From NCBI RefSeq assembly GCF_030733425.1, contig NZ_JASHIZ010000026.1, positions 1-51,948 of the forward strand: a stretch of 51,948 bases of DNA. Direction: 5' to 3'. This document shows, in pieces, positions 38,367 through 47,565 of the stretch (position 1 is the first letter of the stretch; each line of letters opens with the position of its first letter). Origin of the DNA: Roseovarius sp. MMSF_3350. Its GTDB lineage: Bacteria; Pseudomonadota; Alphaproteobacteria; Rhodobacterales; Rhodobacteraceae. The position numbers and the translations under genes are program-made. The notes under the pieces are model-generated. The model was not told the DNA's origin, did not search any database, and saw nothing but the letters and a program-made list of their open reading frames with translations.

Positions 38367-39106
38367 CTGAGCCCCACCGCGAGACGGATATCCTCGTTGC
38401 GCAGGCTGATGTCCTGACCCAGCCAGCCATCTGCCTCGGGTGTGCACATCCAGGCGAGCGCGCGGGCGGGCCAGTCGGGCGGGATGTGGTCGGACCAGTC
38501 GAGCTGGGCCACGGGGTTCATGCCGCTGGCCTTGATCTGGTGCTGCATGTCGGTGGCCACCGTGCCGGGCGACAGGCCCAGCACGCGAATGCCGTGATCG
38601 CGGTTTTCCTTGTCGGCGGCGCGGGTGAGCATCAGTGCCGCGGCCTTGGAGGCGCAATAGTGGCTCCAGCCTTCGAGCGCGCTGGTGGCGGCGCCGGAGC
38701 TGATGGTGATGATGGTGCCGGAGCCGGCCTGTTTCATGACCGGCAGGGCGGCGCGCATGCCGTGGAAGACGCCCTTGAGGTTGATGTCGATGACCTTGTC
38801 CCATGCGTCGGGATCGACGTCTGACAGGTGCGCGATGGGCTCGATCACCCCGGCGTTGCCGATCAGCACGTCCAGCCCGCCAAAGCGGTCGGTGGCGGCG
38901 GCCACGGCGGCGCTGACATCGTCGTAGCGGCTGACGTCGCAGGATACGGCCAGCGCGCGGTCGCCGATCTCCGACGCGATCTCTTCGATCGCGGCGGTGC
39001 TGCGTGCGGCGAGCACCACGTTGGCGCCGAGAGCTGCGAAGTGGCGGGCGGTGGCGGCGCCGATGCCACGGCTGGCGCCGGTGATCAGGACGGTCTTGTC
39101 TTGCAT
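38363..39106 (-). CDS. Short-chain dehydrogenase/reductase
   Basis: A 247-residue classical SDR. NAD(P)-binding TGASRGIG (residues 9-16), the NAG motif (IGNAGVIEP) and the active site S (ISSGAAT) with YCASK (Y and K four apart) are present. SPGTVATDM is the usual loop after the active site. ATG 39106 is preferred to the ATG 18 bases upstream because AAAGG stands eight bases before it. It is co-translated with the enoyl-CoA-hydratase-like gene. Specific substrate not readable. Confidence 0.88.
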   Translation of the reverse strand: MQDKTVLITGASRGIGAATARHFAALGANVVLAARSTAAIEEIASEIGDRALAVSCDVSRYDDVSAAVAAATDRFGGLDVLIGNAGVIEPIAHLSDVDPDAWDKVIDINLKGVFHGMRAALPVMKQAGSGTIITISSGAATSALEGWSHYCASKAAALMLTRAADKENRDHGIRVLGLSPGTVATDMQHQIKASGMNPVAQLDWSDHIPPDWPARALAWMCTPEADGWLGQDISLRNEDIRLAVGLR

Positions 39107-39268
39107 GGATTGAACCTTTTTCATCGCTGCGGTGACGTATGTTCACGCCAGAGCTATCGCCTGGAACCGGCGAGGTCCAGCGCAAGGCAGGGAATACCCC
39201 CCTTGACCATGATTGCGCGACAACGGAAGCTGGAGCAAAGCGGGGATTTCAAAGCGAAAGGATTCTTC

Positions 39269-40810
39269 ATGAAAATATTCGGTATGGCGGGCAAGGCGCG
39301 GTTCGGAACCGCCACGGCGATCGGTCTCGCGCTTGCAGCGGGAAGCGCGCAGGCAGACGTGACGCCGGCGGATGTCTGGGCGGACTGGCAGGAGTACCTG
39401 GCCAGCGCGGGCTATGAGGTGAGCGGAGAGGAAAACCAGTCGGGCGATGCGCTGACGGTGTCAGATATCACCATGTCCATGGTCATCCCCGAGGAGGACA
39501 CGACGGTCTCGGTCGACATGGGCGAGATGACCTTTACCGACAATGGTGACGGAACCGTGTCGATCACCTTGCCCGCGTCGATGCCGATGACCGTGATGGT
39601 CTCGTCACCGGATGCCGAAGACTTCAGCGTCGGGATGCAATACGACACCACGGGTCTGGAAATGACGGCGTCCGGCGATGCCGATGACCTGCTTTACAAT
39701 TACACGGCAGATGAAGTCGCCATCATCCTGAACGAGGTGACGGTCGAAGGCGAGACCATGGATCTTGGCACTGTCGAGTTCCGGATCGCCGATGTCAGTG
39801 GCACCACCACCATGAAGATCGGCGATCTGCGCACTTCCGAGCAGAAGATGACCACGGGGCCGGTGACCTATACCGTCGATATCGACGAGCCCGAGGGCGA
39901 GGGCGGGGAGATCATGCTGAACGGCCAGTTCGCCGGCATGACCGTCGCGGCCAACGGCACGATGCCGCTGGAAATGGACCCTGCAAACCTGGGGGCGTCG
40001 ATCGAGAACGGTTTCGACGTGGACGCGACGGTGGCCTATACCGAGGGGTCGAGCGAATTCAAGCTGGTCGATCCGCCGCAGACGACCGAAGGCACGACAA
40101 GTTCGGACGGTGGCGAGATCACCGTCGCGCTGGGCGGAGACGGGCTGACCTATGATCTGTCATCCAGCAACATGCAGCTGAAGATGACCGGGGGCGACAT
40201 CCCGCTGCCGATCGAGGTCGCGTTCGGCACCGCCGCGTTCAACCTGACCATGCCCGTCGCCAAGAGCGAAGAGGAACAGGATTTCGCCATGGGCTTGACG
40301 CTGGGCGAATTCACCATGTCGGACATGATCTGGGGCATTTTCGACCCCGCGGGCCAACTGCCGCATGACCCGGCGACGATCGACCTCGACCTGACCGGGA
40401 CGGCCAAGCTGTTCTTCGACCTGTTCGATCCCGAGCAGATGGAGGCTGCGGAAACCGGCGAACTGGGGATGCCGGGCGAGCTGAATACGCTGGACATCAA
40501 CACGCTGACGGTCAGCGCCGCGGGCGCGGAACTGACCGGCGAAGGTGAATTCACCTTCGACAATACCGACCTCGAGACCTTCAACGGGATGCCCGCGCCG
40601 GACGGGTCCGTCGACCTCAGGCTGACGGGCGCGAACGGGCTGCTGGATACGCTGATCGCCATGGGCCTTGTGCCCGAGGAACAGGCGATGGGCGTGCGCA
40701 TGATGATGGGCATGTTCGCGGTGCCCGGCGACGGCGAGGATGTGCTGACTTCGAAGATCGAGGTCAACAGCGACGGGCAGGTCCTGGCCAACGGGCAGCG
40801 CCTGCGCTGA
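39269..40810 (+). CDS. DUF2125 exported protein, copy 1
   Basis: A 513-residue secreted protein with a signal peptide (about 1-29, ending SAQAD). Mature residues begin DVTPADVWADWQEYLASAGYE, a motif repeated in the next two genes. The body is rich in acidic residues and alternating beta pattern. The C-terminus GLVPEEQAMGVRMMMGMF then DGQVLANGQRLR is shared with copy 2 almost word for word. The family (DUF2125) is of unknown function, typical of Rhodobacteraceae. AGGA lies six bases before ATG. A terminator follows, so this copy may be transcribed apart from copies 2 and 3. Confidence 0.82.
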   Translation: MKIFGMAGKARFGTATAIGLALAAGSAQADVTPADVWADWQEYLASAGYEVSGEENQSGDALTVSDITMSMVIPEEDTTVSVDMGEMTFTDNGDGTVSITLPASMPMTVMVSSPDAEDFSVGMQYDTTGLEMTASGDADDLLYNYTADEVAIILNEVTVEGETMDLGTVEFRIADVSGTTTMKIGDLRTSEQKMTTGPVTYTVDIDEPEGEGGEIMLNGQFAGMTVAANGTMPLEMDPANLGASIENGFDVDATVAYTEGSSEFKLVDPPQTTEGTTSSDGGEITVALGGDGLTYDLSSSNMQLKMTGGDIPLPIEVAFGTAAFNLTMPVAKSEEEQDFAMGLTLGEFTMSDMIWGIFDPAGQLPHDPATIDLDLTGTAKLFFDLFDPEQMEAAETGELGMPGELNTLDINTLTVSAAGAELTGEGEFTFDNTDLETFNGMPAPDGSVDLRLTGANGLLDTLIAMGLVPEEQAMGVRMMMGMFAVPGDGEDVLTSKIEVNSDGQVLANGQRLR

Positions 40811-40832
40811 GCCCGAGGACGACAAGGAAATC

Positions 40833-40867
40833 CGAGGGGGCCGGACGATCCGGCCCCTCGTGCTTTT
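40833..40867 (+). terminator. Intrinsic terminator after DUF2125 copy 1
   Basis: Arms CGAGGGGGCCGG (one G bulged) and CCGGCCCCTCG around ACGAT, followed by TGCTTTT. Confidence 0.85.
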
Positions 40868-40901
40868 GACGGTTTTCGAGTGCTGACGAGAGGTAAGCCT
40901 T

Positions 40902-42422
40902 ATGACGAATTTCCGCGTGTTTCCCGTGATTTTGAGCGCCTCTGCCGTGATGCCGGTGGCGGCGCTGGCCGATGTGACGGCCGAGCACGTGCTGACCAAC
41001 ATGATGGCCCCGGCCCGTGCCCTTGGCTTTGACGTCACCGCCGAGCCGGTGCGCGAGGGCGACAGCCTGCGGGTTGAGAGCATGGTCATGACCTATGCCC
41101 TGCCGATGGACGCGGGCGAGGCGCGGCTGAGCTCGAACGGGTTCACGCTGACCGAGCAGGGCGACGGCAGCGTCGCGCTGAGCTATTCCGAAGGGATGAC
41201 GGCCGAGGTCACCTTTACTTTGCCTGACGAGGGCGAGGTGATGTCGGCAACGCTGACCTACGAGGGCTTTGACACACCGACCATCGCCACCGGAACGCCG
41301 GGGCAGGTGAGTTACGAGGGCGCGTTCGAGAATGCGCGGTTCGCCCTGACCGATTTCACCGTGCCGGACGAAGGCGTGCTGGACGTGTCGGTGCAAGGCA
41401 CGTTGACCGGCACCAGCCGGTACGAGATCACCGAGGGCGATATCGTGAAGGTGTCCATGTCCACGACCTCGGACACCATGACCTTCGACACGAAATTCAG
41501 CGATCCGGAAGGCGCGGTGTCGAGCGGGACGCAAAAGATGACCGGTGGTACGTCGGAGTTGGAAATGGCGATCCCGGCGGGCCAGATCGACCTTTTGAAC
41601 CTTGACGATGCGCTGCGGGCCGGGCTGATGCTTGTGGCCAGGACCGGAGGCATGCGGGTGGATGGCACGACGGTGACAAAGGTCGAGGACACGGAGATGC
41701 GCCAGGCCACCGCCTATACCATGGACAGCAACGACATCTCGCTGGGCGAGGATGGCCTGTCGATGAGTGGTGTCTATACCGATTTCGCGTTCGAGTTCCT
41801 GATGCCGCCGGACCTGCCGTTTCCGATTGCGGGCGAGATTGCACGCAGCGAGGGCCGGGTCACCGCGCCGTTGACCGAGACCGATGGCGCAGTTCCGGTG
41901 GAGGTGCGCATGACGTTGGAAGAGGTGTCGCTGGACGAGGCGATCTGGGCGCTGTTCGATGGGCAGGAACAACTGCCGCGCGACCCGATGACGGTGGTTC
42001 TGGACCTGTCGGGCGAGGCCGCGCTGAGCCGCGATCCGCTGGATATCATGCGGATGATGGAAGTCCCGCCGGCCGAGGAGACGCTGGGCCGGATCGAAAG
42101 CCTGCGTTTGAACGAGCTGGTGGTGCGCGCGGTGGGCGCGGAGCTTACCGGCAGCGGTGCCTTCGAGATCGACAACGAGGATTACGAGACTTTCCCGGGT
42201 ATGCCTGCCCCGAGCGGCAGCGTGGACTTGCGGGTCAGCGGGGCCAACGGCCTGATCGATACGCTGGTCGCCATGGGGCTGGTCCCCGAAGAGCAGGCGA
42301 TGGGAACCCGCATGATGCTGGGAATGTTCGGCACACCCGGCGAGGGCGAGGACGTGATCACCTCGACCATCGAGGTGACCGAGGATGGCCAGGTGCTGGC
42401 CAACGGTCAGCGCTTGCGGTGA
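40902..42422 (+). CDS. DUF2125 exported protein, copy 2
   Basis: A 506-residue paralogue. Signal peptide about 1-23 (ending ALAD), then DVTAEHVLTNMMAPARALGFD in place of the copy 1 opening. The central part has diverged but keeps the same alternating beta layout. The C-terminal GLVPEEQAMGTRMMLGMF and DGQVLANGQRLR are nearly identical to copy 1. A terminator separates it from copy 1, and copy 3 begins four bases after its stop, so copies 2 and 3 form an operon. Function unknown; a periplasmic or outer-membrane role is inferred from the signal peptide. Confidence 0.82.
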   Translation: MTNFRVFPVILSASAVMPVAALADVTAEHVLTNMMAPARALGFDVTAEPVREGDSLRVESMVMTYALPMDAGEARLSSNGFTLTEQGDGSVALSYSEGMTAEVTFTLPDEGEVMSATLTYEGFDTPTIATGTPGQVSYEGAFENARFALTDFTVPDEGVLDVSVQGTLTGTSRYEITEGDIVKVSMSTTSDTMTFDTKFSDPEGAVSSGTQKMTGGTSELEMAIPAGQIDLLNLDDALRAGLMLVARTGGMRVDGTTVTKVEDTEMRQATAYTMDSNDISLGEDGLSMSGVYTDFAFEFLMPPDLPFPIAGEIARSEGRVTAPLTETDGAVPVEVRMTLEEVSLDEAIWALFDGQEQLPRDPMTVVLDLSGEAALSRDPLDIMRMMEVPPAEETLGRIESLRLNELVVRAVGAELTGSGAFEIDNEDYETFPGMPAPSGSVDLRVSGANGLIDTLVAMGLVPEEQAMGTRMMLGMFGTPGEGEDVITSTIEVTEDGQVLANGQRLR

Positions 42423-42426
42423 GCCG

Positions 42427-43956
42427 ATGAGACGACGGCTGGCATTGGCGGCTGCGGTGCTGTGCGCGCCGCAAGCCGCGTTTGCCGAGCTGACACCCGA
42501 CGAGGCATGGGGCGTCTGGACGGCACAGTTCGAGGCGCTTGGCCTTGAGTGGGAGGCCGAAGCCGTGCCCGAGGGCGATGCGCTTGCGGTGGGGCCGATC
42601 TTTCTGACGATGCGGTTTCCGGGGCTTCCACTGAAGATGAATCTGCAACTGCCGGGCCCGCGTTTCGTGCCCGACGCCGGGGAGGTCGAGGTGCAGTTGC
42701 CCGCGTCCGACACCATGCCTTTCAGCCTGTCCCCGACAGGCGACGGAGGACCGGGTATTGCCGCGTCCGGCGCGTTGGCCTGGCGGATGGAGGATGTCCG
42801 CGTGCGGATGCGCGAGGCCGACGACGGCGTCGAGACGCGCTGGAGCGGGGCGCGTTTCGAGATCGACATGACCGAATACGGGTTTCGCGGCCGGCCCTTT
42901 CCGGCGGAATACCGATACGTGCAGTCCCGTTTCGACATCACGCAGACCAGTCGGATCGCCGATGGCTGGCTGCATTTCACGCGCCGGGGCGAGGCCGGAC
43001 AGGTGGTGATCGACTATGGCTATGGTGACGGGACCACCCCGCAGGGTCTGGCCGGTACGCTGAAGCGCGACGAAGTCGAGACCCTGACCGAATTGCGCCT
43101 GCCGCGGGATGGACCCGCGCTCGACCGTCTGCCGGAGCTTGCAGAGGCGGGCATGACGCTCAGACACGAAGCCGTGGCGGCGGCGGGGCTGGATGAGGAC
43201 GAGGAATGGGTCGCCGGCGATTTGATTGCCACGGGCGAGACCAGGTGGGTGAACATCACCGCGCTTTTCACGCTGGCGGGCGAGGGGGCTCGTGTCGTCT
43301 CGGGCTCGGACGGGGCCGTGATGCAATTGACGGACAAGGCGCTGGACCTCGACGTGGACCTGGAGGCGGCGCGGGTTCTGCTGGACCTGGCGATGCCGGT
43401 CCTGCGCAAGGTCGAGCCGCAGGATTACGCGCTGCGCTTCGAACTGGACGGCTTGACACTGTCCGAGGACACCTGGGCACAGTTTTTCGTGGCCGACGGT
43501 CTGGCGCGGCAGACGGCGGACCTGAAGGTCGACCTGGGCGGCAAGGCGATACTTTTGGAGACGGTCTTTGACCTGGCGGCGCTGGGGCGGTCGTTTTACG
43601 GCGCCCTGCCGGTTTCGATAGAAACGCTGGACCTCAAGGCGTTGGAGGTCCGGTTCTGGGATGCGGAACTGACCGGAAGAGGCGCGGTGGAATTCGATCA
43701 TGCTGCCCCGCGCATGCTCGACGGGTTCCCGGCCGCCAAGGGAGACGCCCGATTCGAGCTGGTTGGCGCGCAGGACCTGCTTGACCGGCTGATCGCTGTC
43801 GGTGTTCTGACGGCCGAGGACGCGATGTCGGCCCGGATGATGATGGGCATGTTCACCGCGCCGGTGGAGGGTGAGGGCGAGACCGACGCAGTGCGCGCCG
43901 AGGTCGAGATCGGCCCTGACGGTCAGGTCACGGTGAACGGGCAGCGGCTGCGCTGA
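42427..43956 (+). CDS. DUF2125 exported protein, copy 3
   Basis: A 509-residue paralogue, the most divergent of the three. Signal peptide about 1-20 (PQAAFAE), then ELTPDEAWGVWTAQFEALGLE. The C-terminus keeps the motif order but not the wording (ARMMMGMF, then DGQVTVNGQRLR). ATG 42427 stands four bases after the copy 2 stop. Equal lengths (506-513) of all three copies argue for old tandem duplication and not for fragments. Alternative: the three serve different ligands of the same pathway. Confidence 0.8.
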   Translation: MRRRLALAAAVLCAPQAAFAELTPDEAWGVWTAQFEALGLEWEAEAVPEGDALAVGPIFLTMRFPGLPLKMNLQLPGPRFVPDAGEVEVQLPASDTMPFSLSPTGDGGPGIAASGALAWRMEDVRVRMREADDGVETRWSGARFEIDMTEYGFRGRPFPAEYRYVQSRFDITQTSRIADGWLHFTRRGEAGQVVIDYGYGDGTTPQGLAGTLKRDEVETLTELRLPRDGPALDRLPELAEAGMTLRHEAVAAAGLDEDEEWVAGDLIATGETRWVNITALFTLAGEGARVVSGSDGAVMQLTDKALDLDVDLEAARVLLDLAMPVLRKVEPQDYALRFELDGLTLSEDTWAQFFVADGLARQTADLKVDLGGKAILLETVFDLAALGRSFYGALPVSIETLDLKALEVRFWDAELTGRGAVEFDHAAPRMLDGFPAAKGDARFELVGAQDLLDRLIAVGVLTAEDAMSARMMMGMFTAPVEGEGETDAVRAEVEIGPDGQVTVNGQRLR

Positions 43957-44067
43957 CCGCGCCCCGCATGGCTTGCGCCCGTTCCGGCGGCGCAGTAGAT
44001 CGGTCCTCGACCCTATCCCTCATGCCGCCAAGATGCCCGATCGGGGCGGCGCAACCAGGAGACTTTC

Positions 44068-45411
44068 ATGTCCGTGACCCCGGAAACCCTGACCGAAGCG
44101 CTGCTGTCCGCCGCCCGCAAGGCCGGCGCAGAGGCGGCGGATGCGGTGGCTGTCGAGCGGCGGTCGCAAAGCATCAACGTCCGGGGCGGGACGCTGGAAC
44201 AGGCCGAGCGGTCGGAAAGCGTCGAGATCGGGTTGCGGGTGTTCGTGGGACAGCGGCAAGCCTGTGTCGGGGCGTCGGACACGCGCGACGAAACGCTGGC
44301 AATGCTGGCGGAGCGGGCCGTTGCCATGGCGCGGGAAGCGCCCGAAGATCCGTTTGCCGGGCTGGCGGCGCCCGAGCAGCTGGCGCGGGACTGGGACGCC
44401 GCGGCGCTCGAACTGCACGATCCCGGCGCCGAACCGGCGGCGCCCGACATGCAGGAGGCCGCACTCGCGCTGGAGGCGGCGGCGATGGGCGTTGATGGAG
44501 TGACCCAGGTGCAGGCGGCTGCCGATCACCAGGTCGAGCAGATGCACATGGCCGGCTCGAACGGGTTCTCGGGCGGATTTACCAGCAGCGCCCGCAGCCT
44601 GAGCGCCGTGGCGATCGCGGGGCAGGGCACCGGGATGCAGCGCGACTATGACGCCGATACGCGCGTGTTCGCCGAAGACCTGCGCACGCCCGAGGAGATC
44701 GGGACGCGGGCGGGCGAGCGGGCCGCGGCGATGCTGGATGCCAAGAAGCCTTATACCGGGTCCTATCCCGTTCTTTACGACGAGCGCGTGGCCGCAAGCC
44801 TGATCGGGCATCTTCTGGCGGCGATCAACGGTGGCGCGGTGTCGCGCGGGGCATCCTGGCTGATGAACCGGATGGACGCGCCGGTGCTGCCGGACGCGCT
44901 GTCGCTGATCGACGATCCGCTGCGCCCGCGCGCGCTTGGCTCGCAGCCTTTCGATGCCGAGGGGCTACCGGTGGCAAGACGGGCGCTGGTGCAGGACGGC
45001 GTGCTGAAATCCTGGATCCTGGACCTGTCGACGGGGCGCAAGCTGGGCCTGCCATCGACGGGTCATGCGCGGCGGGCGCCCTCGTCGGTACCCTCGCCTC
45101 TGTCGACCAACGTGACGCTGACGCAGGGCGACAAGAGCCGCGAAGAGCTGATGGCGGAAATGGGCACGGGCCTGCTGGTGACGTCGATGATCGGCTCGAC
45201 GATCAACCCCAACACGGGCGATTATTCGCGCGGGGCGTCGGGGTTCTGGATCGAGAATGGCGAGATCGCGTTTCCGGTGAACGAATGCACCATCGCGGGC
45301 AGCCTGCCGGAGATGTTGCGCGGAATCATACCGGCGAACGACGCGCGTCCCTGGAAGTCGCGCGTGGTGCCGTCGCTGCTGGTCGAAGGATTGACCCTTG
45401 CCGGCAACTGA
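44068..45411 (+). CDS. pmbA: TldD/PmbA family metalloprotease subunit (TldE-like)
   Basis: A 447-residue PmbA/TldE-like protein. It has QSINVRGGTLEQAERSESV near residue 32, IGLRVFVGQRQA, and the C-terminal GHARRAPSSVPSPLSTNVTL and NPNTGDYSRGASGFWIENGEI typical of PmbA. The known partner TldD carries the HExxxH zinc site; PmbA lacks it and assists. Together they mature microcins and degrade unfolded peptides (CcdA). No tldD is in this window. The end overlaps the next gene by 14 bases. Confidence 0.93.
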   Translation: MSVTPETLTEALLSAARKAGAEAADAVAVERRSQSINVRGGTLEQAERSESVEIGLRVFVGQRQACVGASDTRDETLAMLAERAVAMAREAPEDPFAGLAAPEQLARDWDAAALELHDPGAEPAAPDMQEAALALEAAAMGVDGVTQVQAAADHQVEQMHMAGSNGFSGGFTSSARSLSAVAIAGQGTGMQRDYDADTRVFAEDLRTPEEIGTRAGERAAAMLDAKKPYTGSYPVLYDERVAASLIGHLLAAINGGAVSRGASWLMNRMDAPVLPDALSLIDDPLRPRALGSQPFDAEGLPVARRALVQDGVLKSWILDLSTGRKLGLPSTGHARRAPSSVPSPLSTNVTLTQGDKSREELMAEMGTGLLVTSMIGSTINPNTGDYSRGASGFWIENGEIAFPVNECTIAGSLPEMLRGIIPANDARPWKSRVVPSLLVEGLTLAGN

Positions 45412-46189
45412 GCTGGACCTTTTGATCGCGGCGGCGCGGGCGGCGGGCGAGGTGGCCTGCCGGTATACCGGGCCCGAGGCGCGGGCCTGGGACAAGCCGG
45501 GTGATGCCGGGCCGGTGACCGAAGCGGACCTCGCGGTGAACGAGGTGCTGGCCGAACAGTTGCGCGGTGCGCGGCCGGACTATGGCTGGCTGTCGGAGGA
45601 GAGCGCGGACACGCCGGAGCGGCTGTCGCGCGAGCGGGTGTTCATCGTCGACCCAATCGACGGCACGCGCAGCTTTATCGAGGGTACGCGGACCTGGGCC
45701 CATGCGCTGGCCGTGGTCGAGCGGGGCGACGTAGTGGCCGGCGTGGTCTACCTGCCGATGCGGGACATGATGTACGCCGCTGCACGCGGACAGGGGGCGA
45801 CGCTGAATGGCCGGTTCCTGAAGGTAAGCGATGCGGCGTCGCTGGACGGCAGCAGCATGCTGGCCGCGAAACCGAATTTCGATGCGCGGCACTGGCGGTC
45901 CGGGCGGCCGCCCGGAATGGACCGGGGATTTCGCCCGTCACTGGCCTATCGGCTGGCGCTGGTGGCCGAGGGGCGGTTCGACGCGATGATGACGTTGCGC
46001 GGGGCATGGGAGTGGGACATCGCGGCGGGCGATCTGATCCTGCGCGAGGCCGGTGCCGTGACGTCGGACCGGGAAGGGCAGCCGCTGAGGTTCAACAACC
46101 CCATGCCGAAGCTCGACGGGGTCGTGGCTGCGAACGCGGCGGTGCATGGCGCGTTGCTGGAGGCGCTGGCGCCCGGGGCTGCGATCTGA
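45398..46189 (+). CDS. Inositol monophosphatase/CysQ family phosphatase
   Basis: A 263-residue Mg-dependent phosphatase. The metal sites are E67/E68 (GWLSEESAD), D85 and D88 (DPIDGTRSF) and the C-terminal WDIAAGDLIL. Members dephosphorylate inositol phosphate, 3'-phosphoadenosine 5'-phosphate (CysQ) or fructose-1,6-bisphosphate; choosing between them needs a tree. The start is TTG 45398 with AAGGA eight bases upstream, inside the end of pmbA, suggesting translational coupling. Confidence 0.88.
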   Translation: MPATELDLLIAAARAAGEVACRYTGPEARAWDKPGDAGPVTEADLAVNEVLAEQLRGARPDYGWLSEESADTPERLSRERVFIVDPIDGTRSFIEGTRTWAHALAVVERGDVVAGVVYLPMRDMMYAAARGQGATLNGRFLKVSDAASLDGSSMLAAKPNFDARHWRSGRPPGMDRGFRPSLAYRLALVAEGRFDAMMTLRGAWEWDIAAGDLILREAGAVTSDREGQPLRFNNPMPKLDGVVAANAAVHGALLEALAPGAAI

Positions 46190-46228
46190 TCCGATTGTGC
46201 GGCTGCGCCGCGCAGGTTTGGTTTGTTC

Positions 46229-46250
46229 GAGTATTTACGGAACGATGAAA
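46229..46250 (+). repeat. Possible conserved intergenic element
   Basis: The bases GAGTATTTACGGAACGATGA (46229-46248) resemble short intergenic motifs I recall from rhodobacterial genomes. Only one copy is visible here, so this is a weak call. Confidence 0.25.
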
Positions 46251-46345
46251 CTCGGGTTCGAGCGACAGATTGGCGCGTCTTATCCGGGGCGGTAGAAGCG
46301 CGTGCAGCCCCGCCTAGATAACCGTTTCCGGAAGGGAGACGGGAT

Positions 46346-46615
46346 ATGGACCGACAGACGGTAGAACAGGACGCGCGCAGTGTGGAATACCTGCGGCAGA
46401 GGGAGATCTTCGACCGCAGCATGGCGGAGCTGCGGACGGAGCGGCGCAGGCGGGAGGCCAGCGGGTACGCGGTGATGGCCATGGCATACAGCCTTGAAGG
46501 GGCCACGCGGAAAGAGACCCGGTTGGGCAAGGCCGTGACGGCGTCGCACTACGCTCTTGTATCCTTCGTGGCGGTGGTGCCGAACGTGGCGATGATCCTG
46601 ATGCTGGCGGACTGA
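46346..46615 (+). CDS. Small membrane protein of unknown function
   Basis: I do not recognise this 89-residue protein. Residues 1-40 are charged and helical (Arg/Glu-rich, ELRTERRRREA), and residues about 66-86 (SHYALVSFVAVVPNVAMILM) form one probable membrane segment with a short end. GGGAGA precedes ATG 46346 at good distance and composition matches its neighbours, so I treat it as a real gene. It lies between the phosphatase and the DMT exporter, with no coupling visible. Confidence 0.55.
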   Translation: MDRQTVEQDARSVEYLRQREIFDRSMAELRTERRRREASGYAVMAMAYSLEGATRKETRLGKAVTASHYALVSFVAVVPNVAMILMLAD

Positions 46616-46662
46616 TACGCTTGCCGCTTGTACCGGCTGCGGCGCCGGTCTAGAGCCGGGGC

Positions 46663-47565
46663 ATGACCCGTTCGGACAACCTGACCGGCGCGCTGCTGAT
46701 GATGGCGTCGATGGCGTGCTTCACCTTCAACGACACCGCCATGAAGGCGATGGCGGGGGACGTGCCGCTGTTTCAGTTGCTGCTGCTGCGCGGGCTTCTG
46801 ACAAGCGCTCTGGTGGCGTTGGTGGCATGGCGGATGGGCGCGCTGCGGGCAAGGCTGCCGCGCCGCGACTGGGGTCTGATGGCCGCACGAACGGGCGCGG
46901 AGGTAGGCGCGGCCTATTTCTTTCTGACGGCGCTTTTCAACATGCCGCTGGCCAACGTCACGGCGATCCTTCAGGCGCTGCCGCTGACCATCACGCTGGC
47001 CGCCGCGCTGTTTTTGCGCGAGCCGGTGGGCTGGCGGCGGATGCTGGCGATCCTGGTGGGGTTCGCCGGGGTGCTGCTGATCGTGCGGCCGGGGACGGCG
47101 GACTTCAACTTTTACGCGGTCTACGCCCTGCTGGCGGTGGGGTGCGTGACCGTCCGCGATCTGTCGACGCGGCGGCTGTCGAAGGAGACGCCGTCGATTT
47201 TTGTCACCTTGCTTACATCCGTCGCGACGATGACGATCTTCGGTCTGCTGAGCCTGGGCGTGCCGTGGGCGCCGATGGGCGGGCGCGAGATCGGGTTGGT
47301 GGGCGCCGCTTCTTTGCTGATCATCGGCGGCTATCTGTTCTCGATCATGGTGATGCGGGTGGGCGAAATCAGCTTTGTCGCGCCTTTTCGCTATACCGGC
47401 CTGTTATGGGCGATGCTGCTGGGGTTCGTGGCCTTTGGCGAGTGGCCGGAGACGTTGACATTGATCGGCGCGGCGATCGTGGTGGGCAGCGGGCTGTTCA
47501 CGCTCTACCGCGAGACGCGGCTGGGACGGAAAAGGCCGCTTGCACAGCCGCCTCGTCGACATTGA
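46663..47565 (+). CDS. EamA/DMT family transporter
   Basis: A 300-residue integral membrane protein with ten predicted helices in two EamA repeats (residues about 8-140 and 150-285). The first repeat opens LTGALLMMASMACFTFNDTAMKA and each half ends with a Pro-flanked helix (LREPVGWRRMLAILVGFAGV; FGEWPETLTLIGAAIVVGSGL). Members export amino acids, nucleotides or metabolites; RhaT/YdcZ-like substrate choice is not readable. The 3' end overlaps the convergent glycosyltransferase by 68 bases. Confidence 0.9.
   Translation: MTRSDNLTGALLMMASMACFTFNDTAMKAMAGDVPLFQLLLLRGLLTSALVALVAWRMGALRARLPRRDWGLMAARTGAEVGAAYFFLTALFNMPLANVTAILQALPLTITLAAALFLREPVGWRRMLAILVGFAGVLLIVRPGTADFNFYAVYALLAVGCVTVRDLSTRRLSKETPSIFVTLLTSVATMTIFGLLSLGVPWAPMGGREIGLVGAASLLIIGGYLFSIMVMRVGEISFVAPFRYTGLLWAMLLGFVAFGEWPETLTLIGAAIVVGSGLFTLYRETRLGRKRPLAQPPRRH

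Noticed and set aside
40764..42980. A 738-residue minus-strand open frame across DUF2125 copies 2 and 3
   Set aside because: It spans two real plus-strand genes with signal peptides and ribosome-binding sites, and its own composition is typical of shadow frames.
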